This document shows, piece by piece, positions 42,901-51,849 of a DNA stretch of 64,000 nt. The stretch covers positions 153,355 to 217,354 of the forward strand of contig JAHQIW010007096.1 of NCBI GenBank assembly GCA_019055375.1, in the 5' to 3' direction. Both the position numbers and the translations under genes were made by a program. The stretch comes from Parelaphostrongylus tenuis (taxonomy: Eukaryota; Nematoda; Chromadorea; Rhabditida; Metastrongylidae). The notes below the pieces were generated by a model. That model saw only the letters and a list, made by a program, of their open reading frames with translations, made no database searches and had not been told where the DNA came from. The stretch's first letter is position 1. Every line of letters starts with the position of its first letter.

Positions 42901-44024
42901 CACTTTCTCAGTACTTTTTTCCCAACCTGTTACTTCCCAGCCGGGCTTTTGGCCGACTTGACTGTAGAGATAGAGTTTTGTCAAATAGGCGCTGTAGAAG
43001 AGTGGAGCTTATCTCCTGAATCCACCTGCGTCTCTGGAAAGCACACGGTGGCTTTTGGTTCGCGTTTATTCCCTATTCACCACCTGGGGGACGCGCCAAG
43101 TGTCCTCGCGACTAAGCGGGCAGGATCCCTGAAGAGAGAGATTCGTATCCTAATAACTGTGGGAAAATAGTGACTAAGCGGATTCCCCTGTAGTCTTGAG
43201 AATAGTCAGGCTAGCGTGTCTAGAGCGTTCGTTTGCTCATTTCCGGAGAGCGGTGGCGGGAGGGGAATCAATCCTGCTACCGATATCACTAACCTCTCCA
43301 CCTCCCTCCTCCACCTCCTCCTCCTCCTCTGCCCTTCCACCGTCCTTTTCGTTATAAGAAAATCAGAAGAAAAGGTAGCTCGACGTATATTTGTGTGCAA
43401 TACCTTCCAATCACCTATTCTGAGCCACAGTTGAAAATTCAATAGAGTCTGATAGAATTTTTTGAGTCATTCAAGAGGTCTTGTATAGCATCTCGGTAAT
43501 ATACGCACGTTTCGGCGTTCTCCTCCACTGTATCAGTTCCACATGCCCAACGGTTCTGATACTATTAGCTATGACCCCGGCTACTAGTACCTATGAGCAC
43601 CTCTGCTATTATTAGTTATGAGCCTTAGGACATGTGGTACTGATGAGACACAGCAGAACACCAAAACATACGTATACCACCGAGTTGCCATACTAGACCT
43701 CATGAAAGGCTTGTAATATTCCATCAGACCACGTTTTTGTTTTATTTTTGCTTCATTATTCATTATTTTGTGAATGTTGCGAGATTTCAGTTTTTTAACT
43801 ACAACACACTCGTTCTGCCATGGCTGTCAGGGATTTTATTGACGAGAATAAAACGAAAACGAATAGCAGACATCAGGAATAACATAGAAGTAAGACGCTA
43901 TAAAGGAACTCATCTAGTAAGATCATACAAACCCCCCACTTTTTCTTTGCAGATCAAGTCTCTGGGGAGTCAGGGTTGGATGAATTACTCAGTTGTTATA
44001 CAAAACATGTGGAAGAGAGAATGA
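33798..44024 (+). CDS. Seven-transmembrane chemoreceptor, Sra/Srab/Sre type (gene span, exons listed separately)
   Basis: Nematode-type 7TM receptor spread over at least six exons. Readable features are TM1 followed by FHTNLK, TM2-TM3 ending in the IERCLAAIFVRAYESRYER motif typical of these receptors, TM4-TM5, the cytoplasmic SLSSRFQLMEN motif, TM6, TM7 with LPWLSGIL, then a basic tail and a stop at 44022-44024. Predicted role: chemosensory GPCR in sensory-neuron membrane (family inference). Introns are large: 33942-37649 holds a Penelope-like relic and SINEs, 38240-38960 a mariner fragment, and 39195-43790 a 3.7-kb antisense RTE copy. A possible one-base insertion in a T run near 38221 would break TM5 to loop 3, so the gene may be a pseudogene or the base an assembly error. 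Confidence 0.65.
34411..34620 (+). other. Short open stretch of unknown nature
   Basis: Sixty-six residues from a Met, in the receptor intron. I recognise no motif and do not consider it a confirmed gene. Confidence 0.15.
34790..35345 (-). pseudogene. Penelope-like element relic: GIY-YIG-like region plus terminal repeat
   Basis: On the minus strand, 35345-35150 reads a decayed zinc-knuckle/GIY-YIG-like segment (GTVN, SCKLYGNKYIIKASRP), then LAQKHKTSVCKILEAF and INPNMDGRQERLVTTRDM, a tail characteristic of Penelope-like elements of nematodes. Downstream (35000-34790) comes the terminal sequence shared with 8685-8935, where a decayed hammerhead-like CUGAAAAGGC lies near 34830. Stops in each frame show it is dead. 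Confidence 0.55.
35346..36370. other. Unassigned sequence, possibly more Penelope-like relic
   Basis: The minus strand at 35698-35994 is open for 98 codons with no motif I can assign. Its position directly upstream of the GIY-YIG-like relic makes it a candidate piece of the same element. Confidence 0.25.
36380..36890. repeat. tRNA-Gly-like SINE family 3 cluster
   Basis: Contains TGGTAAGCCGCACC and B-box GGGTTCAACTCCCGTCA (about 36670-36722). It is flanked by repeated unit sequence (GCAGTAAAAAC, TTGGAATT, CAGCTTAATTGGGTTTATA) that occurs twice directly and once inverted (36395-36470). The same unit forms the palindrome at 44.4-45.06 kb. Confidence 0.55.
37050..37160 (+). repeat. tRNA-like SINE family 4 copy a
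   Basis: GGCGTCAGTAGTGCAACGGG, GTTAGAGCACGAGCTC and the B-box GTGGCTTCGAGTTCCGCC form a tRNA-like fold, followed by CATAACTCTACATCACTGGG. The complement of the second half recurs at 49850-49940. Confidence 0.5.
37255..37515. mobile_element. Foldback element, family E, with opposing hammerheads and a 22-C run
   Basis: Inverted arms: CCAGGGCTATACACGCGTGTTTC near 37336 and its complement ending near 37504. The left carries a minus-strand and the right a + strand hammerhead layout. Head CGACTGTTTTCAAAACCTCG at about 37258 matches families B and C. A run of 22 C (37369-37390) replaces the stem II/box region of the minus-strand hammerhead. Confidence 0.6.
37452..37500 (+). ncRNA. Hammerhead-like motif with C3 to U change (family E)
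   Basis: Stem II GGAGG/CCUCC is five perfect pairs. GAAA is present. Stem III ACACGCGUGU is a perfect palindrome. Triplet GUA. Stem I GCUA/UAGC. The box reads UUGACGA instead of CUGACGA. C3 is invariant in active hammerheads, so it is likely inactive. Confidence 0.55.
37650..37979 (+). CDS. Exon: chemoreceptor TM2-TM3
   Basis: After TTGTTTACAG and before GTAAGA, 110 codons, phase 0. Two hydrophobic helices (NLVILLLILLLQLHYLI and IITTFILLSAQFFQIAIL) followed by IERCLAAIFVRAYESRYER. The E-R-C plus basic/aromatic motif after TM3 is diagnostic for this receptor group. The first 25 residues are less typical, so the real start may be further in. Confidence 0.7.
38061..38232 (+). CDS. Exon: chemoreceptor TM4-TM5 (3' end uncertain, possible frameshift)
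   Basis: After TACGTTTCAG, phase 0. Reads LTAAVLVALYWDMNTEGPYL, RDPCGSYVRFKIFLIVIMLI, then TFVF. After the T5 run at 38220-38225 the frame that continues naturally into a basic loop (ARQRKFRLVYRKK) is shifted by one base. Confidence 0.55.
38428..38926 (+). pseudogene. Truncated mariner-family transposase fragment
   Basis: The C-terminal half only: VLMQQDNAKPRT (catalytic D), then after a frameshift near 38715 the segment MQHFLKNRRFEVLNEVEEAC, FDTKSKEW and WQKIVENDGLQFEE, the usual end of mariner transposases. It lies in the receptor intron. It differs from the mariner relic at 2.6-3.5 kb. Confidence 0.75.
38977..39194 (+). CDS. Exon: chemoreceptor intracellular loop 3 and TM6
   Basis: Reads SLSSRFQLMENRVSTGMLLW, LITQFVTLIFIDISLLIF, then REMMIAYRENTD before GTAAGT. 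SLS.RFQL.EN is the conserved loop-3 motif of these receptors. Two acceptors are possible (38968 or 38976), and the latter matches a phase-1 donor upstream. Confidence 0.65.
39471..43146 (-). mobile_element. Near full-length RTE-type LINE, antisense in the receptor intron
   Basis: Direct repeats ATCCTAAT at 39463-39470 and 43147-43154 flank it. On the minus strand: 5' leader (43146-42290, interrupted by a MITE), AP-type endonuclease ([63 protein letters not shown]), then reverse transcriptase with RRGVRQGDTISPKLF.T, GRQLHYLRFADDIVLIT and ALTYAAETWSLRKQDE. Several frameshifts split it into at least six open pieces. The catalytic FADD box is intact, so death is by indels. Confidence 0.85.
42552..42930. 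mobile_element. Mariner-derived MITE inserted in the RTE leader, with TA duplication
   Basis: Terminal inverted repeats of about 27 bp (GGTTGAGGAAAAAGTTCTGA and complement CTCAGTACTTTTTTCCCAACC). TA flanks it on both sides, at an RTE leader site that reads ATGTACTTCCC in the 55-kb copy. Inside, ATGGAGTTAACAAGCGAGCA begins a short transposase-N-terminus-like stretch. About 379 bp, internally deleted. Confidence 0.75.
43447..43730. mobile_element. Foldback element related to family C, with opposing hammerhead layouts
   Basis: Arms around CTTGTATAGCATCTCGGTAA and its complement near 43690, with GAGGTCTTG / CAAGA ends. + strand hammerhead layout 43634-43680: stem I GUGGUA/UACCAC, CUGAUGA box, then AAAAC instead of GAAAC. 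The minus-strand copy (about 43490-43545) keeps CCGAAAC but has CUGAUAC. A small ATTAGCTATGAG-type repeat lies between. Confidence 0.55.
43791..43889 (+). CDS. Exon: chemoreceptor TM7
   Basis: After GAGATTTCAG and before GTAAGA, 33 codons, phase 0. Reads NYNTLVLPWLSGILL, then basic RIKRKRIADIRNNIE. A short helix ending in Pro-containing LPWL plus a basic C-terminal start suits TM7 of this family. Confidence 0.65.
43953..44024 (+). CDS. Last exon: chemoreceptor C-terminal tail
   Basis: After TTTCTTTGCAG. Reads IKSLGSQGWMNYSVVIQNMW, then a short charged end and TGA. It ends the receptor reading frame, with AT-rich 3' sequence after it. Confidence 0.6.
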   Translation: MKSLGSQGWMNYSVVIQNMWKRE

Positions 44025-44379
44025 CATTGTTCACAAGACACTTTCTTCAAAATTCCATTGTTGTAATAGATTCATTAGATTTCGGTTGTATAATTCTAAC
44101 CTTTTCACTAAACCCAATCGAAAAAGTTTAAAATGTTTTTGAATAAATCTGTAGTTGAAAATAATTCAGTAGAGTGTTTGCTACAAGGATAAAATTTAAA
44201 GTGCCCGTTATTCAATGTTTTCTTGGGCAAGCTTCATAAAATAGACGTATTAATCATTTCAAAAGTGGTTGAAAACGTAGTCGGCTTTGAGAACAGTCTA
44301 TATAACCATTTCGCTCCTTATATAAAATCAGTGCTATTTGCCGCAATATACAAAACTTACCATTTTGACGATATTGAGA

Positions 44380-45060
44380 GAGAACTGAGTGGTGAGCAAA
44401 AATACGACCTCAGGCGGGAGTCGAACCCGCGTTTCATCCATACCGGGGCACGTGCCCTTCCACTGCACCACCGAAGCACATTTGCCCGGCCACTCATTTT
44501 TCAACATCTCAATGTTAGCTATCCGCCAGCTACCTTTAACAGGTTTGGTCGGCTATGCGATTTCGCTTTATAAACCCAGGTGAGTTGACAGCCATTGTGA
44601 TAAGTAATTTTCGAAATTTCTCGCGCTATTAATACCTTTTTCGCAGTGTTATGGAGTTTCATACACACCTAGGAGATTTTGTGAAAATATTTTTGCTCAG
44701 CACTCAAATCTCTTAGGTATGTATGAAACATCATAACTTTACGAAAAAGGCAGTAAAAACAAGAAATTTCGAGTATTACTTATCAAAATGGTTGTCAGCT
44801 CAAGTGGGTTTGTAGAGCGATATCGCATACCCGACCAAAAAAGTTAAAGACTGGTGGCCGACGGCTAACATAGAGATGTTGAAGAATGAGTAGTGATGCG
44901 AATCCACCTCGGTGGTGTAGTGGTGGCACGTGACGCCGGTTTGGATGAAACGCGGTTCAACTCCCGTCTGACGTCGCATTTTTGCTCACCACTCAATTTT
45001 CTTAGGTATGTATGAAGCACCATAACACTAAGAAAAGGCGGTAGAAACACAAGAAATCTC
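44380..45060. repeat. Inverted pair of tRNA-Gly-like SINEs (family 3)
   Basis: Left copy on the minus strand: CTTCGGTGGTGCAGTGG and GGGTTCGACTCCCGCC read from 44475 to 44410. Right copy on the + strand: CCTCGGTGGTGTAGTGG and CGGTTCAACTCCCGTC at 44905-44975. The surrounding unit (AGCGATATCGCATACCCGACC, TTAGGTATGTATGAAACATC) is also mirrored, giving a palindrome of about 680 bp. Confidence 0.65.
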
Positions 45061-45069
45061 GGATATCAG

Positions 45070-46985
45070 AAGAAATAAAACTCGCATAGCGCAGGGCACG
45101 TGTACAAATGTTGGACCACGTGTGCACAAGATGCACTCATAATCATGACAATAATCGTGAGGGCTGTAGATGTTCTACTATGATATTATGAGTCAACGAT
45201 ATCTCAGTCTCGACAGCCGTCGAGTCTACCAGAGTAACTTCCATTTGTTTCTACCGCTTGTCAAATCTGCCCTACTGTGATGGGTTCTCACTCCAACATC
45301 TGTAGGTTTAAATTGGTGACGGATGCGAGAAAAAAAGTGAAAGTCAGGTGTGGTCATACAGATTACAATCGGAATAAAGCACTGATGCTTTAATGATCAA
45401 ATTGTAGTGTTTTTGCCTCAACCTTCTTGATTAAGATCAATAATTAAGGTGGGCTTGACATTTTGCTCAGTGCCGCATTTTCTCAGCAATGCCAAAACAC
45501 TCAGTATACACCTTAATATCTGAGTTTTTTCTCTGTCAAGAAATGCAATTTGTGGGAAGTCAAAAATAAACAATGATCCGAGATCGAGGATCGCTAAATT
45601 CTTGCGGTTGTAACTCACACATCATCCTATCATGGATAAATAGGCAAGCATAACAGCAGGCATAGTAGTAAGCATAATTGAACATGGTGATCCCGACTGA
45701 ACCTCCCCCTTAGCAAAACTCAGTGCCGCTTTGGGCCTCTCAACCTATTTCTGGGAGGTGTTTGGTGATAACACTAAAACGGCCAAACCATGACTGAGAA
45801 AAAGGTAAAGGGAAGACGCTGGTTGGTGAGGCGGATAGCTCATAGCCTCAGCAAGAGTCTAATCTGTAGTTAAAAGTCACTTCACATTCCGAGTTACGTT
45901 TGCATCTCAGCATTATTGTAGCTGTATTTCAAATTGCATCGGGCTTATTTAGCGTTGCTCAACATTTGAAAGCTGACAAAATGTGGAAATGTTCTATGTT
46001 TGAGAGTGTTATCAGGTGTATTTGTAGTGTAATTCTGCTTTTTCATCATCCCAGAGCGGTATGCCATATTTTCACTCCCAGATTTTTTTTATTGCAGCTA
46101 TCTTCGGACCAATTAGTATTGGATGACCAATTCGCCGATCCGCCAGCGATATGAAAATCTTTGTGATTATCATCGTGTTAAACGTACCTTGAATAGGGTA
46201 TCCTCCGTACTTCGCACAATGAATGTTCTCGCTTATGGAGTCAAGCGGTGAGAAGGCCGATAATAAGCCACAAAATTTCGGAATACGCTGGACGCCATTG
46301 GAAACGGCTCAGCTGGACGGACACAAACAATACGCCATGGAGACTGTTTCTACGTGTGCACGTTAATGCCAAAGCACTCCCCAACGTCGCTACTCATGCA
46401 TTTCTGAAGCAGTGAATAGCAAAAAATTTCGTGAGTGTTGTACAAGAAACGAAAAATAGAAAACCAACGAACTCCAACTAAACAGTCTGCTTGTTAACCG
46501 TGAAGAAGAGGTCCTATCACGGAATGTCGATGGTGCAGGCTTTCTGGTCCACCCATCCATTTCGCATACCGTCGATTCGTGCAAGATCCTTTCTCCTTTC
46601 ATAAGAATCGTTAGTATCCAACCAACGCGTCATAAGAAGATCATTATCGTCACTTCTACTTACTGACCAATACAGCTGATACACAAGAATTTATCACTTG
46701 ATTTGATCACAGCGTGTTTTTTTTTTCACTGTGCGTATCCAACAGTTGTAAAAATCAATTCGTTTTCGTCTTTCCATTAAAGGTCATGGAATACTGATTG
46801 AGCGCTTCTTTTTGCTATCTCAACTAGAGCCTAGAAGTGGCTTTTCACAAAGCGTTCGTTGTCGATACAGGACAGTGTTGGGTGATAAGGTTTAGCCCGT
46901 ATCGCGCCTCGAGGTCATCACAACCACTCGTCCACGGTCCCACAAGCCCCACTTAAATGCATTTTATCCCCAGTTGGAGGAATCT
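45070..46985. other. Unassigned; possible small exons of unknown gene
   Basis: 45894-46016 is open with a hydrophobic SIIVAVFQIASGLFSVAQHL segment and ends at a GTGTAT donor-like site. 46098-46154 could follow after TTATTGCAG and end in a stop. I cannot assign a family. The rest holds nothing recognised. Confidence 0.25.
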
Positions 46986-46989
46986 CTGA

Positions 46990-47470
46990 CTTACAGAAAG
47001 AAAAAGAAAATGGAGTTGTTTGGTGAGATTTCTGTCACAACACTTTTCTTTCACGAAAATTCACTTTTCAGAAGAATGAATGTCACCGTTGGTATGGAAG
47101 GACGAACATGCAGGAATCGACTAAGTACTCACAAATAGAAGATGATGTCTACCTGACATAGTCGTAATCATACTGTGGCAGATCTGATCACCGCATTCTT
47201 CGTACGAAGTTTCTGTGTCATTGGTCAAGGACAAAGAGTCAAATTGCTTTTAACAAAACACTTCCGAGAAGATCCTGTCCAAACGAGGCTGGCAATTCAT
47301 GGAAGATCCAGTCGAGGACCACGGTTTGCTTGTCGAAAGACTTGATTTCCGCGGAGATAGCTTTGGTTGCTCAAAAAAGATATTCAAATTACATCCCCAC
47401 TAATAGCAAGGAATTGCTCAAAGAAGAAAAGGACTGAAGCTCGTTTCTAATGATACATTTGGCTCGGAAT
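46990..47470 (+). pseudogene. LINE endonuclease fragment (different lineage from the RTE copies)
   Basis: 47175-47215 reads RSDHRILRTKFL, the SDH catalytic motif of AP-type LINE endonucleases, followed by a basic stretch and ISAEIALVAQKR. Sequence differs from the RTE copies here (GSDHRLLRATF). Upstream and downstream frames are broken. Confidence 0.5.
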
Positions 47471-47474
47471 ATCA

Positions 47475-48955
47475 AATGCTAAAGCAAGCGGCGAGTCGAG
47501 CTAGAAGTACTAGAAAAAGCAGAAAAAAGTGAGACGGATCAAATAAAATAATTTAAATAAATAGTATAATTGAGGTAAAACTGATAGAACGTATTCTAGT
47601 GCTCAGCATCCTAGAAGAGACTGAAAAAAAGACAATATGAATAAGATATTACACATCGCGTGAAAGTAACAAAGGCCTTTCGAGAGCGTCGAACACTACA
47701 CAACGCGAGTTCGGTGCTAATGTGCCACCACCATCCACATACGAAAATTCGACGATGTTCAAGATAAAGATTTAAACTGATCTCATGGTCTAACGAGTCA
47801 ATGTAGAATAGCCTTAGATTATAAGCCTCTGCTTGGCCGATCCCAGCGAAAGAGTTTCTATTGTGAATGTTTCAGTGTTAAGCGAAGCGAAGAGTATTGT
47901 GAAAACGAGAGTTGTCTTCATTATTAAAGTAAAGTTTGTAGACATTTAGCAATCGTAAACATGGAGATTTGACACAGATCCAAAAATTTTCTTAAATTTT
48001 TGATTTTATGCATTTAACATTTTCGAATAATTCTCGTAGCTGTTAAGATTCTTTGAATTTACGATAGTAGATTTTACTTTATCTGATAGAACAAAAACTG
48101 ACGAAATCTCCAGGAATCTCACCCTCAAAATTTAAATATCATTCTCAATATTTCAAAATAAAAATTAGTGGAATGGGGTAGGGGATAGGTTATTGATGCA
48201 GTCCATTAGAAAGCAATCTCCTGGTTCGTCTCCTACCGACTTTCTTCTCCAACACGCCTTAGTTCCACTACCAGCGGGACTGCCAACGAAATCGACTTTA
48301 TCACTAATTTGTGATGTTCATAAGGAACGCAAAATGTTCATGCAGCAATCGAAACAGCACGCAAAAACTTCCGAAATCTTTGTGAACTACTATTACAAGG
48401 AAAAGTTTCGTTTGCTAGAATTTCTAAGATCTACACGGAAGATTTTATGGCGGGTTATTTAATTAGTAAGCAAATAATCAAATAAAACGGAGTGTTATCA
48501 ATTTTACAGCATCGCTGATGTTGTGCAAGCTTCATGGGATGTAATCATTAGGTCAATTCGTAAATCGAAAGAACTGAAGATGAAAAGAGAAAAAGAAGTG
48601 AAAAGAAATTTCACTAAACAATAAGATATTTTTACTAAAAGGAAAATGTTTCTGATCGCGAAAGCTTGATATCGATGCTACATTGCAGGTAACATTCGTG
48701 TCACTAAAGCCAAAAAATGATAAATAGACGGCACACAGGAAAGAACGACAGTTGTTACATCGCGAGTGGCACTATTAGGTTTTAGATGACTTTGTCCGCT
48801 CCATCGTAGTCTCCAGGACGGGTTTTCCGAGACATTCCAGGAATTTTCACATTACAGCCATACGATTCTTGTCAGGCGTAGAAAGTCATAACGTTGTTGT
48901 TATTCTGACAGTGCAAAAAATCTGATCTATCCATCTCATCTACTCTTTTAAAATT
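47475..48955. other. Unassigned sequence
   Basis: An 89-residue open stretch at 48193-48462 has no recognised domain. 47430-47560 weakly resembles the end of SINE family 2 (GACGGATCAAATAAAATAAT). Otherwise nothing was seen. Confidence 0.25.
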
Positions 48956-49194
48956 TCTAACTAAACATTCAATGTGATCTGTGAGAATGCTTAGAGCCTT
49001 TCGAGGCTGATACATCAGAACCACACGTACCCTTCGGCGGAGCCGTCCGCTTCATTAGTGCCCCACTCCCTATACTGAACCCTACTCTACAGGAGGGATG
49101 GGAAGATGTTTTTAATGGTGACAGAACGTGATATTTGTTATCACCATTTTTCAGTTGATTACGACAGATAGTGAATATCCAGACTAAATTCACC

Positions 49195-49237
49195 GTGCTA
49201 CTGATGAGGCTGAAAGGCCGAAACACGTTTATGAAAG
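49195..49237 (+). ncRNA. Hammerhead motif, core intact, stem I broken (family C, palindrome left arm)
   Basis: GUGCUA, CUGAUGA, stem II GGCU-GAAA-GGCC, GAAA, then ACACGUUU with one mismatch. The 3' strand of stem I reads UGAAAG and no longer pairs. Its counterpart in the right arm (51653-51695, minus) pairs in stem I (GUGCUA/UAGCAG) but has lost GAAA. Confidence 0.55.
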
Positions 49238-49844
49238 TGTATAAGTGCCATGATAGATCTCATGAAAGGCTCCAGACATGTCATCAGATTATCCGCATGG
49301 ATCAGCGTTGATAGGCAGGCGGCGTCGCGTTTGTCGTTCACGCGACACTAGTAGGGGGCGGCATTTGCGTGGCTTTCCAGAGATGTCGTGCTGACTGCGC
49401 CTGCGTTCCACGGGCGCTCATTCCCACGGCACGAGACGCCGCCTTTACAGCAGCTGATTGAGACCGTTAGAAAATTAAGAATGAGGAAAAAACACAGAAA
49501 AGAGTGTTTCCTGGTTATGGACAACCAGCTCCTTCGAAGCCAGAGGCTGCAACTTAAAAAATGACAAGGTTGTGCGAAACAATCACAAAAAAGGCCTATT
49601 TGATAAAAATGATTCCGCAGATTGCAATACAGTGCCACTTCAACACCCACTTTCGAGAATTCTTAGATCGTCAACTATGAACATTATTCATTGCTGAAAT
49701 CTTTGTCATTTCACGTGCTCTATTTACTCCTTTTAATGCACTATGCTCTCCGGATGATTTCCTGCACCTCATCCAGTTGTCACCTCTACGAACAACTTCA
49801 GCAAGGCTTTGTGGAAATTTTCAATGATATTCCATCATTTAATG

Positions 49845-49940
49845 ACGAGGTAGAGTGATGTGCAATAGTTTTTGCGTTAGGTGAAAGTCGAACCCACATT
49901 TCACTCTATCACTCTACATTAATGAGTATATTATAATATC
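49845..49940 (-). repeat. tRNA-like SINE family 4 copy b
   Basis: Minus strand reads AGAGTGAAATGTGGGTTCGA, then CTTTCACCTAACGC, matching the second half of 37050-37160. Lies in the centre of the large palindrome. Confidence 0.45.
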
Positions 49941-50424
49941 ACACCACCACTAGAAGCGGCGAAATAAAAAGGAATTTTGTGCGATCATCTAATTAGAGTA
50001 CCGTATAAATAACTCATAATTTGAGTAGATAATGTGATACTTACCACAACTTTCGACTTCCTCGGAGGAGCTACTACTGGCTAGTTACGGCTCATCATTA
50101 ATTCATTTATCACGTATTCACACTCAAGGTGATATCCTGCGTTAGGGTAAGTGAGCATGTGTAGATTTATACGCCTTCGCTGATACGTTGAATGATAGAA
50201 ATAAATGATCTTGAAGGCGTTCGTTGTCATCTCAGGTCCTGGTACTTGGCGGATTACAGAGCTAAAGAGCGATCAGTAGACGTCTGCTTGCAACATTTTT
50301 TTTACCTTCGTTCTTCACAAAGTTGGATTTACCACGAACTTTATTCAGCTGTCATACTACAGTCATCCAATGTGGTACAATCAAATGGTTTCAATTCTGT
50401 TTTGCACAGTTTTGACTAATCCCG

Positions 50425-50840
50425 AGTAATCTGATAAGGATATAAAATGTTTTGAGACGTTAGGTCTAGTGCTATACAGCCCCCTGTTCCGCCCTATTGG
50501 GGCTCATCAATAGCATCCTCTCTCGGTTCAGCCGTTCGCTTGAGGCTGAATAATCCTATACAGAGAAATCGACGAAAAACTGTCGATAGTCCATAGTAGA
50601 GGTATAATTCATTGTATAAGCCACAAGCTCGACTGTAGGGCACCATACTGTTAGATAATTCCTTATTAGGACTTAGAGTAACATAGTACTGGGCGTCGAT
50701 TTCTTTATAGAATATTATTTAGCCCAAGGGGATCGGCTGAACCGAGGGCGGGTGCTACTGATGAGTCCCAATAGGACGAGACAGGCGCCTGTATAGCACT
50801 AAACCCTAACGGCTCAGAACATGTTATATCCTTATTGAAT
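50425..50840. mobile_element. Foldback element, family B copy 2, with opposing hammerheads
   Basis: The left arm AGGATATAAAATGTTTTGAG and the right arm (CTCAGAACATGTTATATCCT) are inverted. Hammerhead layouts lie at 50469-50516 (-) and 50752-50799 (+). The minus one has C3 to U and GAA to GGA. The centre has no coding capacity. Inserted within the 2.8-kb palindrome centre. Confidence 0.65.
50752..50799 (+). ncRNA. Hammerhead motif with perfect helices but A14 to G (family B copy 2)
   Basis: Stem I GUGCUA/UAGCAC perfect. CUGAUGA box. Stem II GUCC/GGAC perfect. Stem III ACAGGC/GCCUGU six perfect pairs. Triplet GUA. The only core defect is GAG in place of GAA at the third invariant purine, expected to abolish or strongly reduce cleavage. 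Confidence 0.65.
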
Positions 50841-51849
50841 TAAATCGTTTGAGCTGGTCTATAGAAGAGCGATCGATAGTAAGGATACTTTTGTGTAGTC
50901 TAGCCCGTTGGAACCATTTTTCTTCAAAAGTTTCTTCAAAGTGAAGTCAATTCCATTCCTATGTTAGCATGTTGTGTGTTGTCAGACGCAGACAGCATGC
51001 TGGATGCGGGGAGAAAGGCTCAGTTTCTAAGGGAGCATTATTATCATGAAATAATGGAATTCTGCTGAAAACTTCTACAAAGCTTCATTGAAGTTGTTCG
51101 CAGAGGTGAAAACTGGATGAGGTACAGGAAATCATCCCGAGAGCATAGTGGACTAAAAGGAGTAAGTAGATCACATGAAATGACAAAGATTTCAGCATGA
51201 AAAATGTTTATAGTTGAGATCGGTCGAAAAATCCCGAGGAAATTTGTTCAAGGAGCATTGTATTGCAATCTGCGGAATATATTTGTCAAACAAACCTTGC
51301 TTTGTTATTATTTTCGCATAACCCTGTCGTTTTCTTTGAGTTACAGCCTCTGGTTTTCTAGGATGAGGTTATCCATAGCCAGGGCGTACTCTATTCCGCG
51401 TTTTTCTCATTCTTAAATCTCTCACGGTCTCAATCAGCTACTGGAACGGCGCCTCGTGTCGTGGGAATGAAGGAGCTCATGGGAGCGCAGACGCAACTAG
51501 AATGACATCTCTGCAATGTTTCGCAAATGCCGCCCCTACAAGTGCCGCGCAAGCGACAGCACAATGCCGCCTGCCTTTCAACGCTGATCCTCAATCGATA
51601 ATCTGATAACATATCTAAAGCCTTTCATGAAGTGTATCATGGCACTTACAGACTGCTAGAAACGCTTTGTTGCCTTTCAACCTCATCAGTAGCACGGCGC
51701 CTTTCGTCTGGATATTCACTATCTACCTCTATGAGATACTTTGTGTTATTCATAAGGAGAGATCCTATTTTGCAATATTAGGACGAAAACTTTTGAGCAC
51801 CATTTGTTAGCCGCACTTCATGTAGTATCACAATTTGAATCATTTTCTT

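Larger units (their letters stand above)
48965..51740. repeat. Large imperfect palindrome (about 0.6-0.7 kb arms, 1.2 kb centre)
   Basis: The left arm 49180-49850 is inverted relative to 51040-51730. Shared blocks include CATTTGCG / CGCAAATG with GACATCTCTGCAATG, TCCTCAATC.. against GATTGAGACCG, TTGCAATACAGTGCC against GCATTGTATTGCAATCTGCG, and GCTCTCCGGATGATTTCCTG against CAGGAAATCATCCCGAGAGC. Each arm carries a family C hammerhead region at its outer end (49195-49237 +, 51653-51695 -). The centre contains SINE family 4 copy b and foldback element B copy 2. Confidence 0.7.

Noticed and set aside
44405..44480. A true tRNA-Gly gene on the minus strand
   Set aside because: The boxes are good, but the acceptor and anticodon arms do not pair well and the same segment recurs at 44.9 and 36.7 kb inside a longer repeat, so a SINE fits better.
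48193..48462. 89-codon open frame
   Set aside because: No domain, no neighbouring exons and ordinary intergenic composition. Listed only as unassigned sequence.
51204..51416. Paired open frames in the two arms of the large palindrome as a duplicated gene
   Set aside because: The arms are inverted copies, so similar frames are expected. The peptides show no domain and neither has splice or start context.
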